The notes beneath the pieces were generated by a model. That model was not told the DNA's origin, did not search any database, and was given only the letters and a program-made list of their open reading frames with translations. A program made the translations under genes and the position numbers. A stretch of 64,000 nt of DNA, taken from positions 47,120,001 through 47,184,000 of the forward strand of contig OX419757.1 of NCBI GenBank assembly GCA_948567375.1, read 5' to 3'. The DNA is from Lunularia cruciata (Eukaryota > Streptophyta > Marchantiopsida > Lunulariales > Lunulariaceae). Below, one piece after another: positions 43,406 through 54,900 of this stretch; position 1 is the first letter of the stretch; every line of letters begins with the position of its first letter.

Positions 43406-46400
43406 TGTGACAACCCGGCAAATATCACTTTTGCGGTAATCGGGTAAGTAAAGTTCGTTCCTGTAGAGATACTATCCAGAATTGGTCAAGTACGAAGTCA
43501 AAAGTCACAATGGCAGTTCTTCTTGATTGCCTCTTTAATCTCTCAAGTAGAAACTACACCCAGAAGAGAGTAACAAGCTCACAATCTTGACAACTCTTCA
43601 CAAATACACACATATAATCACAACATAGTCAATTCTATTCAAACAACTCTTGACTGTGATGATTCAGATTCTCCCGAAGATGGCACTTCACCGCAAAGAC
43701 CAATTTTGCCTCAGAATTGTGTTCCACTCCTCCACTGAAGGCACAACTTCCTCAATCAAAATTGCTTCACATCAACTTCGTACTGTACTCACCAATGCAG
43801 AATACTAACAACACTACAATTCCTCTCAGACCTGTCAATGCATTGCTCCAATGCACTTCACTTAGGATCAAACACACAGAATGAAGATCAAGGCTGCAGA
43901 TTCCAACATCCATAGACACACTGACTTGCTCTTTGGAATTCTCCACACACTCACAAACACAAACACAAAATTGACAACCAGAATTAAGCTTAAGTGACGA
44001 GTACTAAGAACAACACTTCGCTTTATCTATCTTCAGAAAGTTGAATACTGAATAACATCATACTGCAAATGCTCCACTTCAATACTGAAGCAAACGGCAA
44101 ACTTGCCTACCTAGGCACCGCTTCCTAACATCTTTTCCTACCTACAGATCCCAAGGGACAAGCTATCGTTTCATATCTGTCCTTTCCTATCTCAAATTGA
44201 CTTCTATCCCGATCCAATGTCTACCTCATCATCGGCTTCCAAACCTGATGATCTTCCTACTATTTCACCTTCTTCGGGTATGACTGATTCTACTAATTTC
44301 TTCACTAATTCTACGATTTCTTCACTACAATCTTCAATTGAGCTCATGGGTAATCTATCTACACTCTTATTTCTTGACCCACTCTTCTCTAATGTATCAA
44401 TTTGCAAGTCCAATGACACTTGAACTCCTACTTCTGCAACATCAGGTTTCTTCTCCACTATCACACTAGTCCGAATTTTCTCTAACTCTGATTTGACTAA
44501 ATCCAACCTAAGACTAACATTATTTTCTACCTCTAACATTTTCCTATCTACACACTCTCTCAACCGAATCAGCAAGGTGTTCATGTCCACATCCTTGGCT
44601 TTTTGTTTCCGAGTCTCCTGCACAAGTAATTTCAGCTCATATAGGCAAGCTTCTTCCAATCTTCCTTCAGCCTCCGTGCTTAAGATCGCTCTTAATTTCC
44701 CTACAATTTCTCTTATTGATTCCAACTCATATCCTCAAGAGCATTCTACCTTTACTTCCGTGCAATACATCTTCAACTCGTCTTCGTATTCTGCAGCAAG
44801 CATCTTCTTCTCCTCTGCACATTGCATATTCTATTGTTCCACGCTCTTGACAAGTTCTTGCAATTGCTCTTCTTCTTCTTGCCTAGACGTCAACTCTCTC
44901 TGCCATGCTTGATCTTTTGTTGCGGCACTCTTCTTCAAGCTGTCCAACTCCTGCTCCATCACGATGGTCATTGCCTTCAAATGGACATTCTCGATGCGCA
45001 CATCACTCACTTCTTCCTTCATCTTGCTTAGCCACATTCCCTGCTCCTTCAATTCTCCGGCTTGCTTTTGCAATTCCTTCTCCTTCTCTGTGCAGCTTCC
45101 TTGTAGCCGGCTAAGCGTTTTCTTCCTTGAGTCTTCCTCCCTCCGAAGTTCTTCAATTTCTTCATGTCTTTGGACTTGTTGCTCTTGTAGCTCCTGCACT
45201 TCATTCAACAGATGCTTCACCACCTGTAGCTCATTCATCCCTTTCCTTTGATCTTGGGCAATTCCTCTCCGATGTTCTTTCAATAGCTTGAGCAATGGTG
45301 TGACCACCTTCGTCAAGTATGTTATCCCGCCGCAGTTTTCTTCTTCATCGCCACCTTCGTCTAGAGTCTTCTCCTGCGTCATCGGCTCCTTCATCCAAAG
45401 TCGCGATCTTCATATCTTCATCGTGTCGGCACTATCTTTGTCTTGGCCTCTTGAACTCGGCCCCACGAGATACTACTCCTTTGCTTTGGGTCTTGGCTTG
45501 TTTTCCACCATTGCCTCACCAGCCTCACTTACTACCACCAATTTCTGGACTTCTGGCTCTCCCTCACTTTTGCTCCCAGACTCCTCACTTTTCAAGGTGA
45601 GCTCTTCTTCTTCCGAGTCCTCTTCATGTGACTCAGTTTCTTCATCAGACTCCAATCCCGATGATGCTCCTCTTACGACTTTAGCGGTCTTCAACATCAG
45701 CCTCCAAGTCTTTCTTTGTATGGACAACGACTTGGCTTCTTTGGGTTTACTTTGCTTCTTTGTCTTTGGACTGGTAACATCTTCGATCCTCCACTGTCCC
45801 GTCCTTGCAAAGTACTCGTCATTTGCTTGCAGATGCATCATATACTGGCGCTCCTCTTTGTCTGCTTCTTGTCTCAAATCGGGGTGCATGTGCAAAACCA
45901 TACGATGATGCTCATCTTCAGACAGCAAGTTCAGCCCGAAGTAGAAATGAGCTACGAACGGTGTGAAATAATGCAGTGGCAAGCCCGTTCTCCAATTCAC
46001 CACCATTTGCCTTGTTTGGTGATGGAAGCACTTCGCCCAATTCAATGGTACTCTTGCAAACATCTGATGGAAGAAGATTGCCTGCTGCATGGTCACGTAA
46101 GTCGTTCGTTTTGGCTTGAACATGGCCATCATTGCCCCCACGATACTTCTTCGGATTGGGTCCCAATAGGATTCCACCTTATAACCATTCGTAGTTCTCG
46201 GAGCAAAAAATGAGTTATGGATCTCCACCGTCTCCTCTACAGCATCACACTTCCGATAGAAGGTGCCCCTTGTCGGCTCTCCTGCTTCTCTCCCCAATGC
46301 TAATTTCCAATCCAACTCAGTCCATTGAGCCGGATTGCCTCTCTTCTCCTCCACCTCAGGACCCTCCTCACAATTATTGGCAACAATTTCTGCCATTACT

Positions 46401-47103
46401 CCCGGGAAACTGAAATTCCAGTTCCATGCTAAAAATGTAATACGAAGTCTTACCAAGACTTTGATCCTAGCTACTACATCTACTCTTTGGATTGCAAAAC
46501 CTCTCACCGCCAGCACGTTGGCCACCTTCTTCACCATGATTTTTTCTCTTGTTCTATGCTGTTGGAAAACAAGACCCTCTCCTGGACGAGACACTCTAAC
46601 TCCCTCAGGGTTTCAGAAAATCTCACTCTCAATGGGCTTCCAGACACGCATTACTGCAGGACAACTACTCAAAGGAATTGGGAATTTACTCAAAGTGTTC
46701 GAATTCCTCCTGTGCAGTTGCAATTTTATATTGCCCCAAATTGTAGTCATTCTTCAATCAATTTCGTCGGTGATTTTCTCTCTCCTGCGTGCACTCCCGG
46801 TCACTATCAAGACATGATTCTTCTGCCCCTACCGTTTCTTGAAATGTACTTTCTTGCCACATACAAAGGTTGTTAAACGGTCTTTGTCTTTCTTGCATTT
46901 TCCAACCCAAAGACGGTGATCTTTGAATTGTTCCCGGCGTACTCCTCTTCCGAGTACCTCCATCATCGGATCCAATGTCAGCTTCTTCGGCTTTCATCCG
47001 AAGTTACTTCCGTCCATTCTTTGTCCGCAATTCAACTTTTCCGTGCTTACTTTGTCTCTTAAACACTACCAACCATAGAAAAACAAAAAATGTGAGTACC
47101 ACA
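43406..47103 (-). mobile_element. C-family repeat, copy 3 (complete)
   Basis: 3698 bp, flanked by perfect 5-bp duplications ctcct (43401-43405 and 47104-47108). Minus-sense ends are TGTGGTACTCACATTTTTTG (5') and GGGTTGTCACA (3'). It has the same length and internal order as copy 2: a leader of about 500 bp, a long ORF and a tail of about 800 bp. No LTR pair or polymerase was found. Confidence 0.88.
44204..46594 (-). pseudogene. C-family protein, copy 3
   Basis: Minus-strand frames 46594-45473 (373 aa), 45394-44831 (187 aa) and 44725-44204 (173 aa) together give one protein broken by a few frame changes and stops. N-terminal domain: VVARIKVLVRLRITFLAWNW, GNPAQWTELDWKLALGREAG, GYKVESYWDPIRRSIVGAMM, IFFHQMFARVPLNWAKCFHH. 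Then a Lys/Ser/Glu linker, a long coiled coil (ELRREEDSRKKTLSRLQ; LKAMTIVMEQELDSLKK) and a C-terminal acidic tail (EADDEVDIGSG). I recognise no enzyme motif. It reads like a structural, gag-like or chromatin-binding protein. Confidence 0.75.
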
Positions 47104-47605
47104 CTCCTCACCCCTTGTTTATATACTTGTGAAATAGTTACGTACTAAAGTTACTAATTACCATAGTAACTCAAGTTACTAGACAAAAAGTCAAATAAAG
47201 TCAAAAAGTAGAAAGGAATATCCATTCACATGGGCATATTCCCCTAAGCATGTGGTCTTATCTTGACCCAACGACTAAGTCAAGGATTCCTTCACATGGG
47301 CTATCCTTGGACTAAAGAAGAATCCAAAACAAAAAGGCTTGCGGGCCCAAGAGTTCTCAACTCTTTCCTCAAAGCCAAACACCTAGGAATAATACCAAGT
47401 CAACACACTAAAATATAAAATAGTGGTGCTCATCTTTTCTACTTCCTCTAAAGTAAGGTCCCCTCTATCTTAGCTATGACTAACTTTAGCTAACCATCAC
47501 TAATATATAACCATCCTTTATCTCTATATAAATAAGATCTCTTAAGTACTTGTAATACCAAGCTAAATATCACAATACCACACACATGCACAAATGAGTG
47601 TTACA

Positions 47606-48060
47606 GATCACGGGCTCATTGTCTTCGTCTTTGGTAGACAAACCTCTTACCCAAAGAGGTTTTACAGCGTGCATATGATGAGATTCAACGACTTGACCAC
47701 ATCTTTGTTGATGATATCTTGGATGTTGGGCATCAGTCTTAGACAGTGGTAGTGGCTGATAGATCACCTATGGCAGTGGTGAACCTAATTGGACAGCCTA
47801 GAGCTCCATGTCCCACACGCATGAGTTTCCCAAGCTCTCATGCTTTTTGAGAGGGAGGACCAGGACTTGTTTGGGACTCACAGTTATAGTAGTTAGTGGA
47901 GCCCAACACCAATGAAAGAGAGCGAGTGATGGGTTTTTGCACTAGTATTATTGTTGTTCTAGTAGTATTAGAGGCATCTAGGCATCAAGTGTTAGGTCAG
48001 GCTATGGACCTAAATTGTTTGACATGGATTGTGAGCCTTGGTTTGGCAAAGTAGCGTAGG
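47606..48060 (+). pseudogene. C5-DNA-methyltransferase-like domain of D1, C-terminal part
   Basis: Continues from the 4-bp duplicated site gatc (43207-43210 and 47606-47609). In D2 the uninterrupted reading is DAARVGSRAHCLCLWWTN (motif VIII-like Arg and the W-T-N). Here follow VDDILDVGHQS, VVVADRSPMAVVNLIGQPRA, PSSHAF, then EPNTNERERVMGF (like the R-E-x2-R/M-x-G-F segment before motif X) and RHQVLGQAMDLNCLTWIVS (motif X-like, G-Q/N-A/S). The order agrees with bacterial and eukaryotic C5 methyltransferases. Several stops are present. Confidence 0.8.
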
Positions 48061-48386
48061 ATGTGCTTGATAAGCATCACCACTCGGACATTTGTGAGCC
48101 CTATGCCTATCGAGACAATTTAGGCACATGCTAGGGGCGATGGACCGAGTGGCATGGTATTCTTGGGACACAACCAATAGCTACTAGGGAGAGTGGTCTA
48201 CTTGGAGTCCATCTAGGTGAGCATGGGCTACTTGGATTACACCCTTGGTCCACTTGGGATGCAGCTAGAGGACGTGTGGAGCTTGCAGACAGAGTGGAGG
48301 GAGTGTTTCATGCAAAGGTTAGGACCTCTAGTGGTGGGGGGCATGACAGTACTGTTCCCAAGGGCCCAATGTAGCAGCCAGTCAAT
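48061..48386 (+). pseudogene. Cys/Trp-rich linker between methyltransferase and RT, D1
   Basis: A degraded counterpart of D2 60901-61260. The readable pieces are DVLDKHHHSDICEP and HPWSTWDAARGRVELADRVE. It ends at PKGPM shortly before the RT frame. The D2 copy shows the motif better. Confidence 0.55.
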
Positions 48387-49200
48387 ATGTCTTCCACTCT
48401 TACGACAGTTACAAAGGATACTTGGGAGCCAGATCTTGGACCCAAGCTTATTGGGGAGGAAAGACGGAGAGTTTGGAGGTTCTTGAGGAGCTACACAAGT
48501 TGTTTTGCCTTCAGTATGAAGGATTTTGGTGCTCTAAATGGACATGGTATAGGGATTGAGCTAACTAGCGATACACCAATTTTCCAACGTCCTTATCTCT
48601 ACAATGACATGGAGAGGACATTGATTCAAAGCCAGAGTAGAGACCTTTTTGAAGCTAGTTTGGTGGAGATCTCACATGGAGAGTATGCATCAACTATAGT
48701 GATGCCAACCAAGAAGGATACGCATGGCAACTACATAGATAGGTGGATATGTGGAGATTACCATCCTATCAATTGATAGACTAGGGCTGATCGGTATGCC
48801 ATGCCTACACCGGAGGAGATTTTGATGCAATTGGGCATGCAAAGGTCTTCAGTACTTTGGATCTTCGAGCGGGATATCATCGGTTGCCGATCAAGGAGGA
48901 GGATAAGTCCAAGATAACATTTTGTGCTATTGATCCTCATGGCAAGAATGTCTTATATTAGTGGCGGTTCTTACCATTTGGGTTAAAGAATGCTCTTGTT
49001 GAGTTCCAGAGTGCCATAGATAGGACCCTAGCTGGATTGGATTTTGCTTGGTGCTATATTGATGACATTTTACTCTATAGCACTATTGTGGAGGAGCATG
49101 AGCAACAATTGTTGGAGGTGTTTGAGAAGTTGAGATCTCATGGACTCAAATTACATCTTGGGAAGTGTAAGTTCTTCCATGAGCATGTTGAGTATTTAGG
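48387..49200 (+). pseudogene. Reverse transcriptase of D1
   Basis: Gypsy RT motifs: LVEISHGEYASTIVMPTKKD, RWICGDYHPIN (stop), VFSTLDLRAGYHRLPIKEED, WRFLPFGLKNA, and the catalytic YIDDILLYS (about 49055). It continues LRSHGLKLHLGKCKFFHEHV. Stops at 48777 and 48959 and a frame change near 48830 interrupt it. The N-terminal part (VTKDTWEPDLGPKLIGEERR) links it to the upstream linker. Confidence 0.9.
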
Positions 49201-49900
49201 TGGGTCACACTATCTACCTTGGAGGACTTGGTGTTCAGCAAACCAAGGTGGAGGCTATTGCACATATTCCTTGGGCTACGGATGTGAGCAAAGTGCAAAC
49301 ATTCCTTGGGCTAGAGAACTTCTATCGCCGCTATGTTAGAAGATTTAGTGCCATTGCCAAGACCTTGACAAAGCTGACCAAGCTTACACAAGAGTGGTGT
49401 TGGAGAGATGAGCACGAGAAAACTTTTGTATAGCTCAAGGAGAGGTTGACATCTACTCCTATTTTGAGGAGACCAATCAGAGGACGACCATTTCAAGTTC
49501 ATACTGATTGGAGTACGTTGGGGCTTGGAGCAGTGCTCATCCAACATGATGATGAGGGGAAGGAGTTTGTGGTGACCTATGTTAGTTGCTCCAACAATTT
49601 AGCGGAGGTGAAGTATAGTTCATATGAGGGAAGAGTGCTTGGCAACAATTTGGGCAATAGCACATTTCCGATGTTACCTATTTGGTAACCCCTTCACTCT
49701 CATCACTGATCATCAGCCGCTGAAGTGGTTGATGGAGTCTGACAAGCTTTCAAGGAAGCTTGCACAATGGGCTCTGATTTTATAGGAGTATGATTTCATG
49801 GTTGTTCACAAACCTGGAGTGATGAACCATGATGCAAATGGGTTGAGTAGAAACCCATGTCCCAACCAACAAGATCAGACCAAAGCACATTGGCATGGTG
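49201..49900 (+). pseudogene. RNase H region of D1
   Basis: The connection (VQTFLGLENFYRRYVRRFSA) is followed by RPFQVHTDWSTLGLGAVLIQ (the first catalytic Asp region), then after a frame change TLITDHQPLKWLMESDKLSR and VVHKPGVMNHDANGLSRNPC. The latter is typical of gypsy RNase H ends. Stops at 49432 and 49783. Confidence 0.85.
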
Positions 49901-50487
49901 AGACAAATGAGGAGATGGTGCCAGGGTGCCATGCATCGGCTTTTCGGTGTATATTTTCTAAGGCTTTGGTGGTATCTCTCTTAATGCATACAGGAAGAGT
50001 TATTGAGGTCACAGATCCAAAGAGTGAAGATATTGGTACAATTTAATGAGACATTCATGGTGACGTCTTAATGTGGTGCCCACATTTTTTGTTTTTTTCA
50101 GAATAAAGGAGAAGAAGTGTATAGAGAAGTCGGATTGCGCCTGTATGGCCAAAGAAGGTGAAGAAAAGAGTCTTTGGGTTGAAATCCAAAGTAAAGTGAC
50201 TTCGGGTCATAAGGCAAAGTACTCGGAAATGTCCTGTCAGCATACAATACGAAGTAAATTGTCTTTGGATTGGGGGGAGCTCAACCCGAGGTGAAGACAG
50301 TCTAACAACCTTTTGTCGGGGCGAGAAATTCAAGAAGGGGCTGTTTCAAAACTGGCAGCTCATATGTGCAAAGGTTGATTGACAGTGACAGGTGCATGCC
50401 AGAGGTGTGATTTCTTGGTAGAAACTCGAAGTGACGGAAGACGAAGAAGCACAACTCTATAAAAATTGAAACTGCAATGACAAAAGG

Positions 50488-53081
50488 TTGAGCAATTTTC
50501 CTTTGCCGTTGAGGAGTCATCTTGCAGGTGATCAGGGAAAGGGAAATAGAGTTGGGCTCGTGTTAGTGCGTAAGGAAGAAGTTACAATAGTGAAATTGAG
50601 AGAAAGTGAGAAAGCAGAAGAGATGGGAGGAGGGAAGAAGAACTCCGAATTCGCAGTGAGAAATCATGCGATTTGGAGATTAGATGTAGTAGCAAGGATC
50701 GAAGTCTTGAGCCGACTTCAGATCACCTTTTTGGCATGGAACTGGAACGTAAGTTTTCCAGGATTCATGACAGAGATCATTGAGAATAAGTGTCTCGATG
50801 GACCCAAGGAGGAAGGGAAGAGAGGAAATCCGGCTCGCAGGACAGAGTTGGATTGGAGACTCATACTTGGGAAGGAGGCGGGCTCGGAGCAGGGAGCCAC
50901 GTTCTTGGGAAAAGGAGAGATAGCCCAAGAAACTCAGGAGGTGAGAGATGCCTTCTCGTTGAAGAGAACGAAGAATGGGTACAAGGTAGAAAGTTACAAA
51001 GACCCTATCAAGAGAGGAATTGTGAGTGCTTTGATGGCAATCTTGAAGCCGGAGAGAACAACATATGTGATGAAACACCAAGTGGTGTTCTTTCACAAAT
51101 TGTTTGCAGGAGAACCAATTAATTGGGCGAGGTGTTTTCACGGGAGAATGAGGCAGATGGTGTGGAATCTACGGGATAAGTCGCCTCCACATTACATTGT
51201 GCCGTTTGCAGCGCATTTCTACCTTGGGCTCAATTTGCTGAACTTGGCGGAGCGGAATTTACTGAACTTGGCGGAGCGGAATCGGATGGTGTCGCACTTC
51301 TATCCTGATGTGCAAAAGGAGGTCAATGTCGAGGAGCAGCAATACATTCTCCAAATCCGGAGCACGGACAACTACTACGCAAAGACAGGGAAAAATGTGG
51401 AGGTCATAGTGAGTACCCCGACGAAGAAGAGGACTTGGCAAGCAGAAGCTAAAGAAAACAAGAAACCTCGGAAGATGCAGAGAAGTAACCCAAGGCGAGG
51501 AATGGTGTTAATTGAGTCAGAAGATGAAGACTCAAAAGGCGAGGCCAAGCTCAAGACGGAGGACTTGGAGCATGAGGAGGAACCTAAGCTGACACTGCAG
51601 AGTGAAGATACGAGCAGTGATAGTGAGGACGGTGGAGAGATGACCTCGGCGTCAATGGCTGAAGAATACGAAGAAGAAGTGCAAGCCGAGGTAGAAGCCG
51701 AAGACAATACAACGCTGGAAGACAAGTACCGCTGCCAGAGGAGAAGAAGATTGCAGTGCAGCAAGGAGTTTGCTTGCGACGTAAGGCAAAGTGTGAGGCA
51801 GGACCGAGTCAAGTGAAGGTAGAGGTAGAAGAAAGCTCGGGCAGTGAGGCATCAATCCCGATACAAAGACTCCAGAGAAGAAGGTGAGTATCAAGAGAAC
51901 ACGAGGAGAAAAGAGAGACCAGTCCGCAGGAGGAAGAAGTTGCCAGTGATGGAATGGAGTACCTGCAAGAAGTAGTGTGCCCGCTGTTAGTGAAGTTGGA
52001 GCAGAAGAAGAAGGAGATGCAATCAACTTGTCCCGAGGTAAAGACTGTAGTGCAGGTGGTAGCAAGATTAGAAGAAGAGAACTCGGAGTTGAAGAGGAGT
52101 GTAACCCGAGGTGAGGAGGAGAGAGAAGTACTGCGAGCGAAGGCAGTAGAGAGAAGTCAGGTAATTGAAGACCTAAAGAGGGAAGTGAGCTATCAAGAGG
52201 ATCTTGCGAGGAAGAGTGATATCGCAAGAGAGAGACAAGTAGCTGAATACAAAATCTTGAAGCAGCAGTTTGCTGATTCAAGGGTAGAGCTTATTCATGC
52301 TATGGCGAGGGTAGCAGCGAAGGATCAAGAGCTCAATAGAGTGATGGAGAGTATAGAGGAGAAGAAGCAACTCTAGCAACAAGAGTTGGCTGTGAGATAT
52401 AGAGAAGAAGAGAGATTACGAGAGTTACTTTGTAATCAAGAAGAGAAGGTTGTCCAAAAAGAGAAGGAGAAGGAGTCGGTGAAAGCCGAATTTGAGGAAG
52501 AATTGGCGATGTACAGAGAGGAATGGCTTGCAGATCGGGAACAAGAAAGGAAGACAAGATTGGAGCCATTGCAGGAGATAGTCCTCAGAGTAAACGCGAT
52601 GTTAAGTACAGAGGCCAGTGTTTGAATTGAAGAAGCGTGACTACACAAGTTGAAGTTGTTGGTGCAGGAGACGAGGCGAAGACAAGCAAAGGACACTGAG
52701 ATGAACGCCTTGTTAATAAAATTAAGAGCTCATGTAGATAGAAAGGTTTTGGAGGTAGAGGATAACATTTCCATTAGATTAGACTTAGTGAAAGTAGAGC
52801 TAGAAAAACTTTGGAGGGATATTAAACCAAAACCCGAAGTAGATAACATAGGAGTGCAAATGTCTTCGGAGTTGCCATCAGAGACATTAGAGAAGAGTGG
52901 GTCAGGAGATAAGGAGTCAGAAAGATTACCCACTAGTGGAATTTCAGATCAAGAAAGAGAATTGCTTGATCTGGTAGAAGAAGTAGAAGATCTGAAACCC
53001 AAGGACAGAGTAGTAGGAAGTCAGATTACTTCGGGTTCGGGTTTGAAAGCCAAAGAAGAAGTAGGCATCGGATTGGAGTAG
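50488..53081 (+). pseudogene. C-family protein, copy 2 (best preserved)
   Basis: The first frame is open for 442 codons (50488-51816). A likely start is the Met at about 50623 (MGGGKKNSEFAVRNHAIWRL). The N-terminal domain carries FLAWNWNVSFPGFM, GNPARRTELDWRLILGKEAG, GYKVESYKDPIKRGIVSALM and VVFFHKLFAGEPINWARCFH. After an acidic/basic linker and a frame change (about 51820-51950) the coiled coil follows, with three stops: 52374 (TGG in copy 1), 52623 (CGC in copy 1) and 52638 (an Arg codon in copy 1). It ends VGIGLE at 53081. An ancestral protein would have about 850 residues. No catalytic domain recognised. A 21-bp in-frame duplication (LNLAERN twice, about 51237-51280) is private to this copy. 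Confidence 0.78.
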
Positions 53082-53197
53082 TAACCGATTTGAGATTTGA
53101 AGGGGCAGATATGAAGAGGTGCATTGTCATTTCGGATTTGCAGGTTAGAACAGTTGTTGTAGAAACGGTATAGTTGTTAGAACTGTCGATTGCTTCA

Positions 53198-53208
53198 CTA
53201 TTTAAGAG
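53198..53208 (+). promoter_or_regulatory. TATA-like box in the tail of C copy 2
   Basis: ctatttaagag, identical in C copy 1 (9175-9185) and degraded in copy 3. It lies about 670 bp before the element end and downstream of the ORF. That is the order expected if the whole repeat is an LTR with the ORF in U3. Confidence 0.45.
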
Positions 53209-54900
53209 TGGCATTCACAGGAAATTGTTGTTTAGTGCTCATTATTTCTGAGAATAGATAAAGCAAAGTGCTATGAGGCAGTGCTCGTTGCTTGAGCTTG
53301 ATTCCGAGTATCAACTTTGCAATTGTGTTTGTGAGTGTTTGGAGAAATTTGAAGTGCAAGTCAGTGTGTTTGTTGGATGTTGGATTCCGCAGCCTTGATC
53401 TTCATTCTGTGTGTTTGATCCTGAGTGAAGTGCAATCGAAGCAATGCCTTGACAGATCTGAGAGGAATTGTAGTGTTGGTAGTATTCTGCATTTGTGAGT
53501 GCAGTGCAAAGTTGATGTGAAGAAATTTTGATCAAGAAAGTTATGCCTTCAGTGGAGGGGTAGAACACAATTTTGAGGCAAAGTCGTTTTGCAGTGAAGT
53601 GCCATTTTTGGGAGAGCTTGAATCATCACAATCAAGATTGTTTGGAAAGAATTGAAGGATTTGTGATTAAGGAGTGTGAATTCATGACAAGACTACGAGT
53701 CAATGCTTGTTACTCTCTTTGGGTGTGGTTTCTACTTGAGAGATTAAAGAAGAACTCAAGAAGAACTACATGTTACTGTTTGACTTTGTATTTGGACATT
53801 TCTGACTTGTATCTCTACAGGAACAAACTTTACTTACCCGATTACCGCAAAAGTGATATTTGCTGGGTTGTCACACTTAGTGATGGACTATATTTGCACT
53901 AATGTTGTGGGTGGTATAGTTGGGGCCAAGGAGAGAGATTGTGTTCTTCAGCGAGCCAGACGGTTCAGATTGGAGTGCAAACACCTTTTGCATGTATGGG
54001 AGGATGGTAGAGTGAGAGTAGTACCATTTCCATCTTAAAGACTACAATTGGTCCATCATGCACATGAGGAGCTAAGATATTTTGGAGTAAAGCATACATA
54101 TAGCTTACTCTAGAGTCACTATTGGTGGCGCGGTATGCAAACTAAAGTATAGCAATTTGTTGCCAGATGTGTGGTTTATGACCAAGTTAGAGCATCATTC
54201 AATGCTCCTATACCACAGTTACACCCATTACCTATCATGGGATTGGGTTACCGCTGGAGTTTGGACTTTTCTAGACCTTTACCGTTGATTGTGAGACATC
54301 ATCAATATGTTTTGGTGATGGTGGAGCACTTCTCCAAGTGGATTGAGTTGGTGGCACTTCTTGACAAGTCCAGTGAAGGGATGGCTTACTTGTTCTTGGA
54401 TCAAGTTCTTAGTCATTTTGGTGCACTAGCTGAGGTTTTGACTAATCAGGGTATAGAGTTCTTGGGAGAGTTTCAGGACTTGTGTGACAAGGCTTTGATT
54501 GATCATCATACTACATCTTGAGATCACCTTGAGGTAGATGGCTTAGCAGAGAGTGGTTCAGACGGTGAAGAGAGGATTGCAAAAGTATGGTTTGCAAAGA
54601 GGCTACTTGGGAGATTAAGGTCTCCAATTACCTTGGTTGGCCATGGGCTGTCGGTTCAGCCGGCAAGCCTCCTTAGCATCCTTCTCTCCTTACTTTCTAC
54701 TCTATGGACAAGATCTAGATTTACCTACAGCCATTCATCAAGATGCTATTGTAGTCTTGGACTAGATGATCCAAATGTATGGGTGAGTGCATGTTCTCAA
54801 TGGGCAGAGATCTTTTGGAGAGTGATGCTGATGGCATTTGAGAACTTGGCAATTGCTCAGCATAGGGATACCTTACGTTCTGCTACTATTTGAGGAGGAG

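Larger units (their letters stand above)
43211..47605 (+). mobile_element. E: solo LTR of a third family, interrupted by C copy 3
   Basis: The two outer pieces (43211-43405 and 47109-47605) make a unit of about 692 bp with TG...CA ends (tgtgagccgg / gagtgttaca), flanked by gatc on both sides (43207-43210 and 47606-47609). The uninterrupted site is seen in D2 (gtgggatcacgggctc, about 60480). A TATA-like ctctatataaataag (about 47521) lies 85 bp before the end. No internal retrotransposon region is present. It splits the methyltransferase domain of D1. Confidence 0.8.
50072..53875 (+). mobile_element. C-family repeat, copy 2 (complete)
   Basis: 3804 bp with ends TGTGGTGCCCACATTTTTTG and GGGTTGTCACA, flanked by cttaa / cttag (50067-50071; 53876-53880), a 5-bp duplication with one difference. 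The uninterrupted site is seen in D2 at about 62940. Leader 50072-50487, coding 50488-53081, tail 53082-53875. The first and last 800 bp do not resemble each other, so there is no internal LTR pair. Confidence 0.88.
49901..54900 (+). pseudogene. Integrase of D1, split by C copy 2
   Basis: Its first part runs to 50071. C copy 2 follows, and the reading resumes at 53876 (ERDCVLQRARRFRLECKHLL). The zinc domain is present with one Cys changed (RCVVYD against RCVVCD in D2). The core reads RWSLDFSRPLPL, LVMVEHFSKWIELV, VLTNQGIEFLGE (Asn where D2 keeps Asp) and DGLAE (catalytic Glu). The frame shifts there by a 2-base deletion. FSPYFLLYGQD follows near 54690. Inactive. Confidence 0.85.

Noticed and set aside
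50072-53875. C copies as ordinary host genes
   Set aside because: Three copies with common ends and target duplications inside other transposons show that they are mobile repeats.
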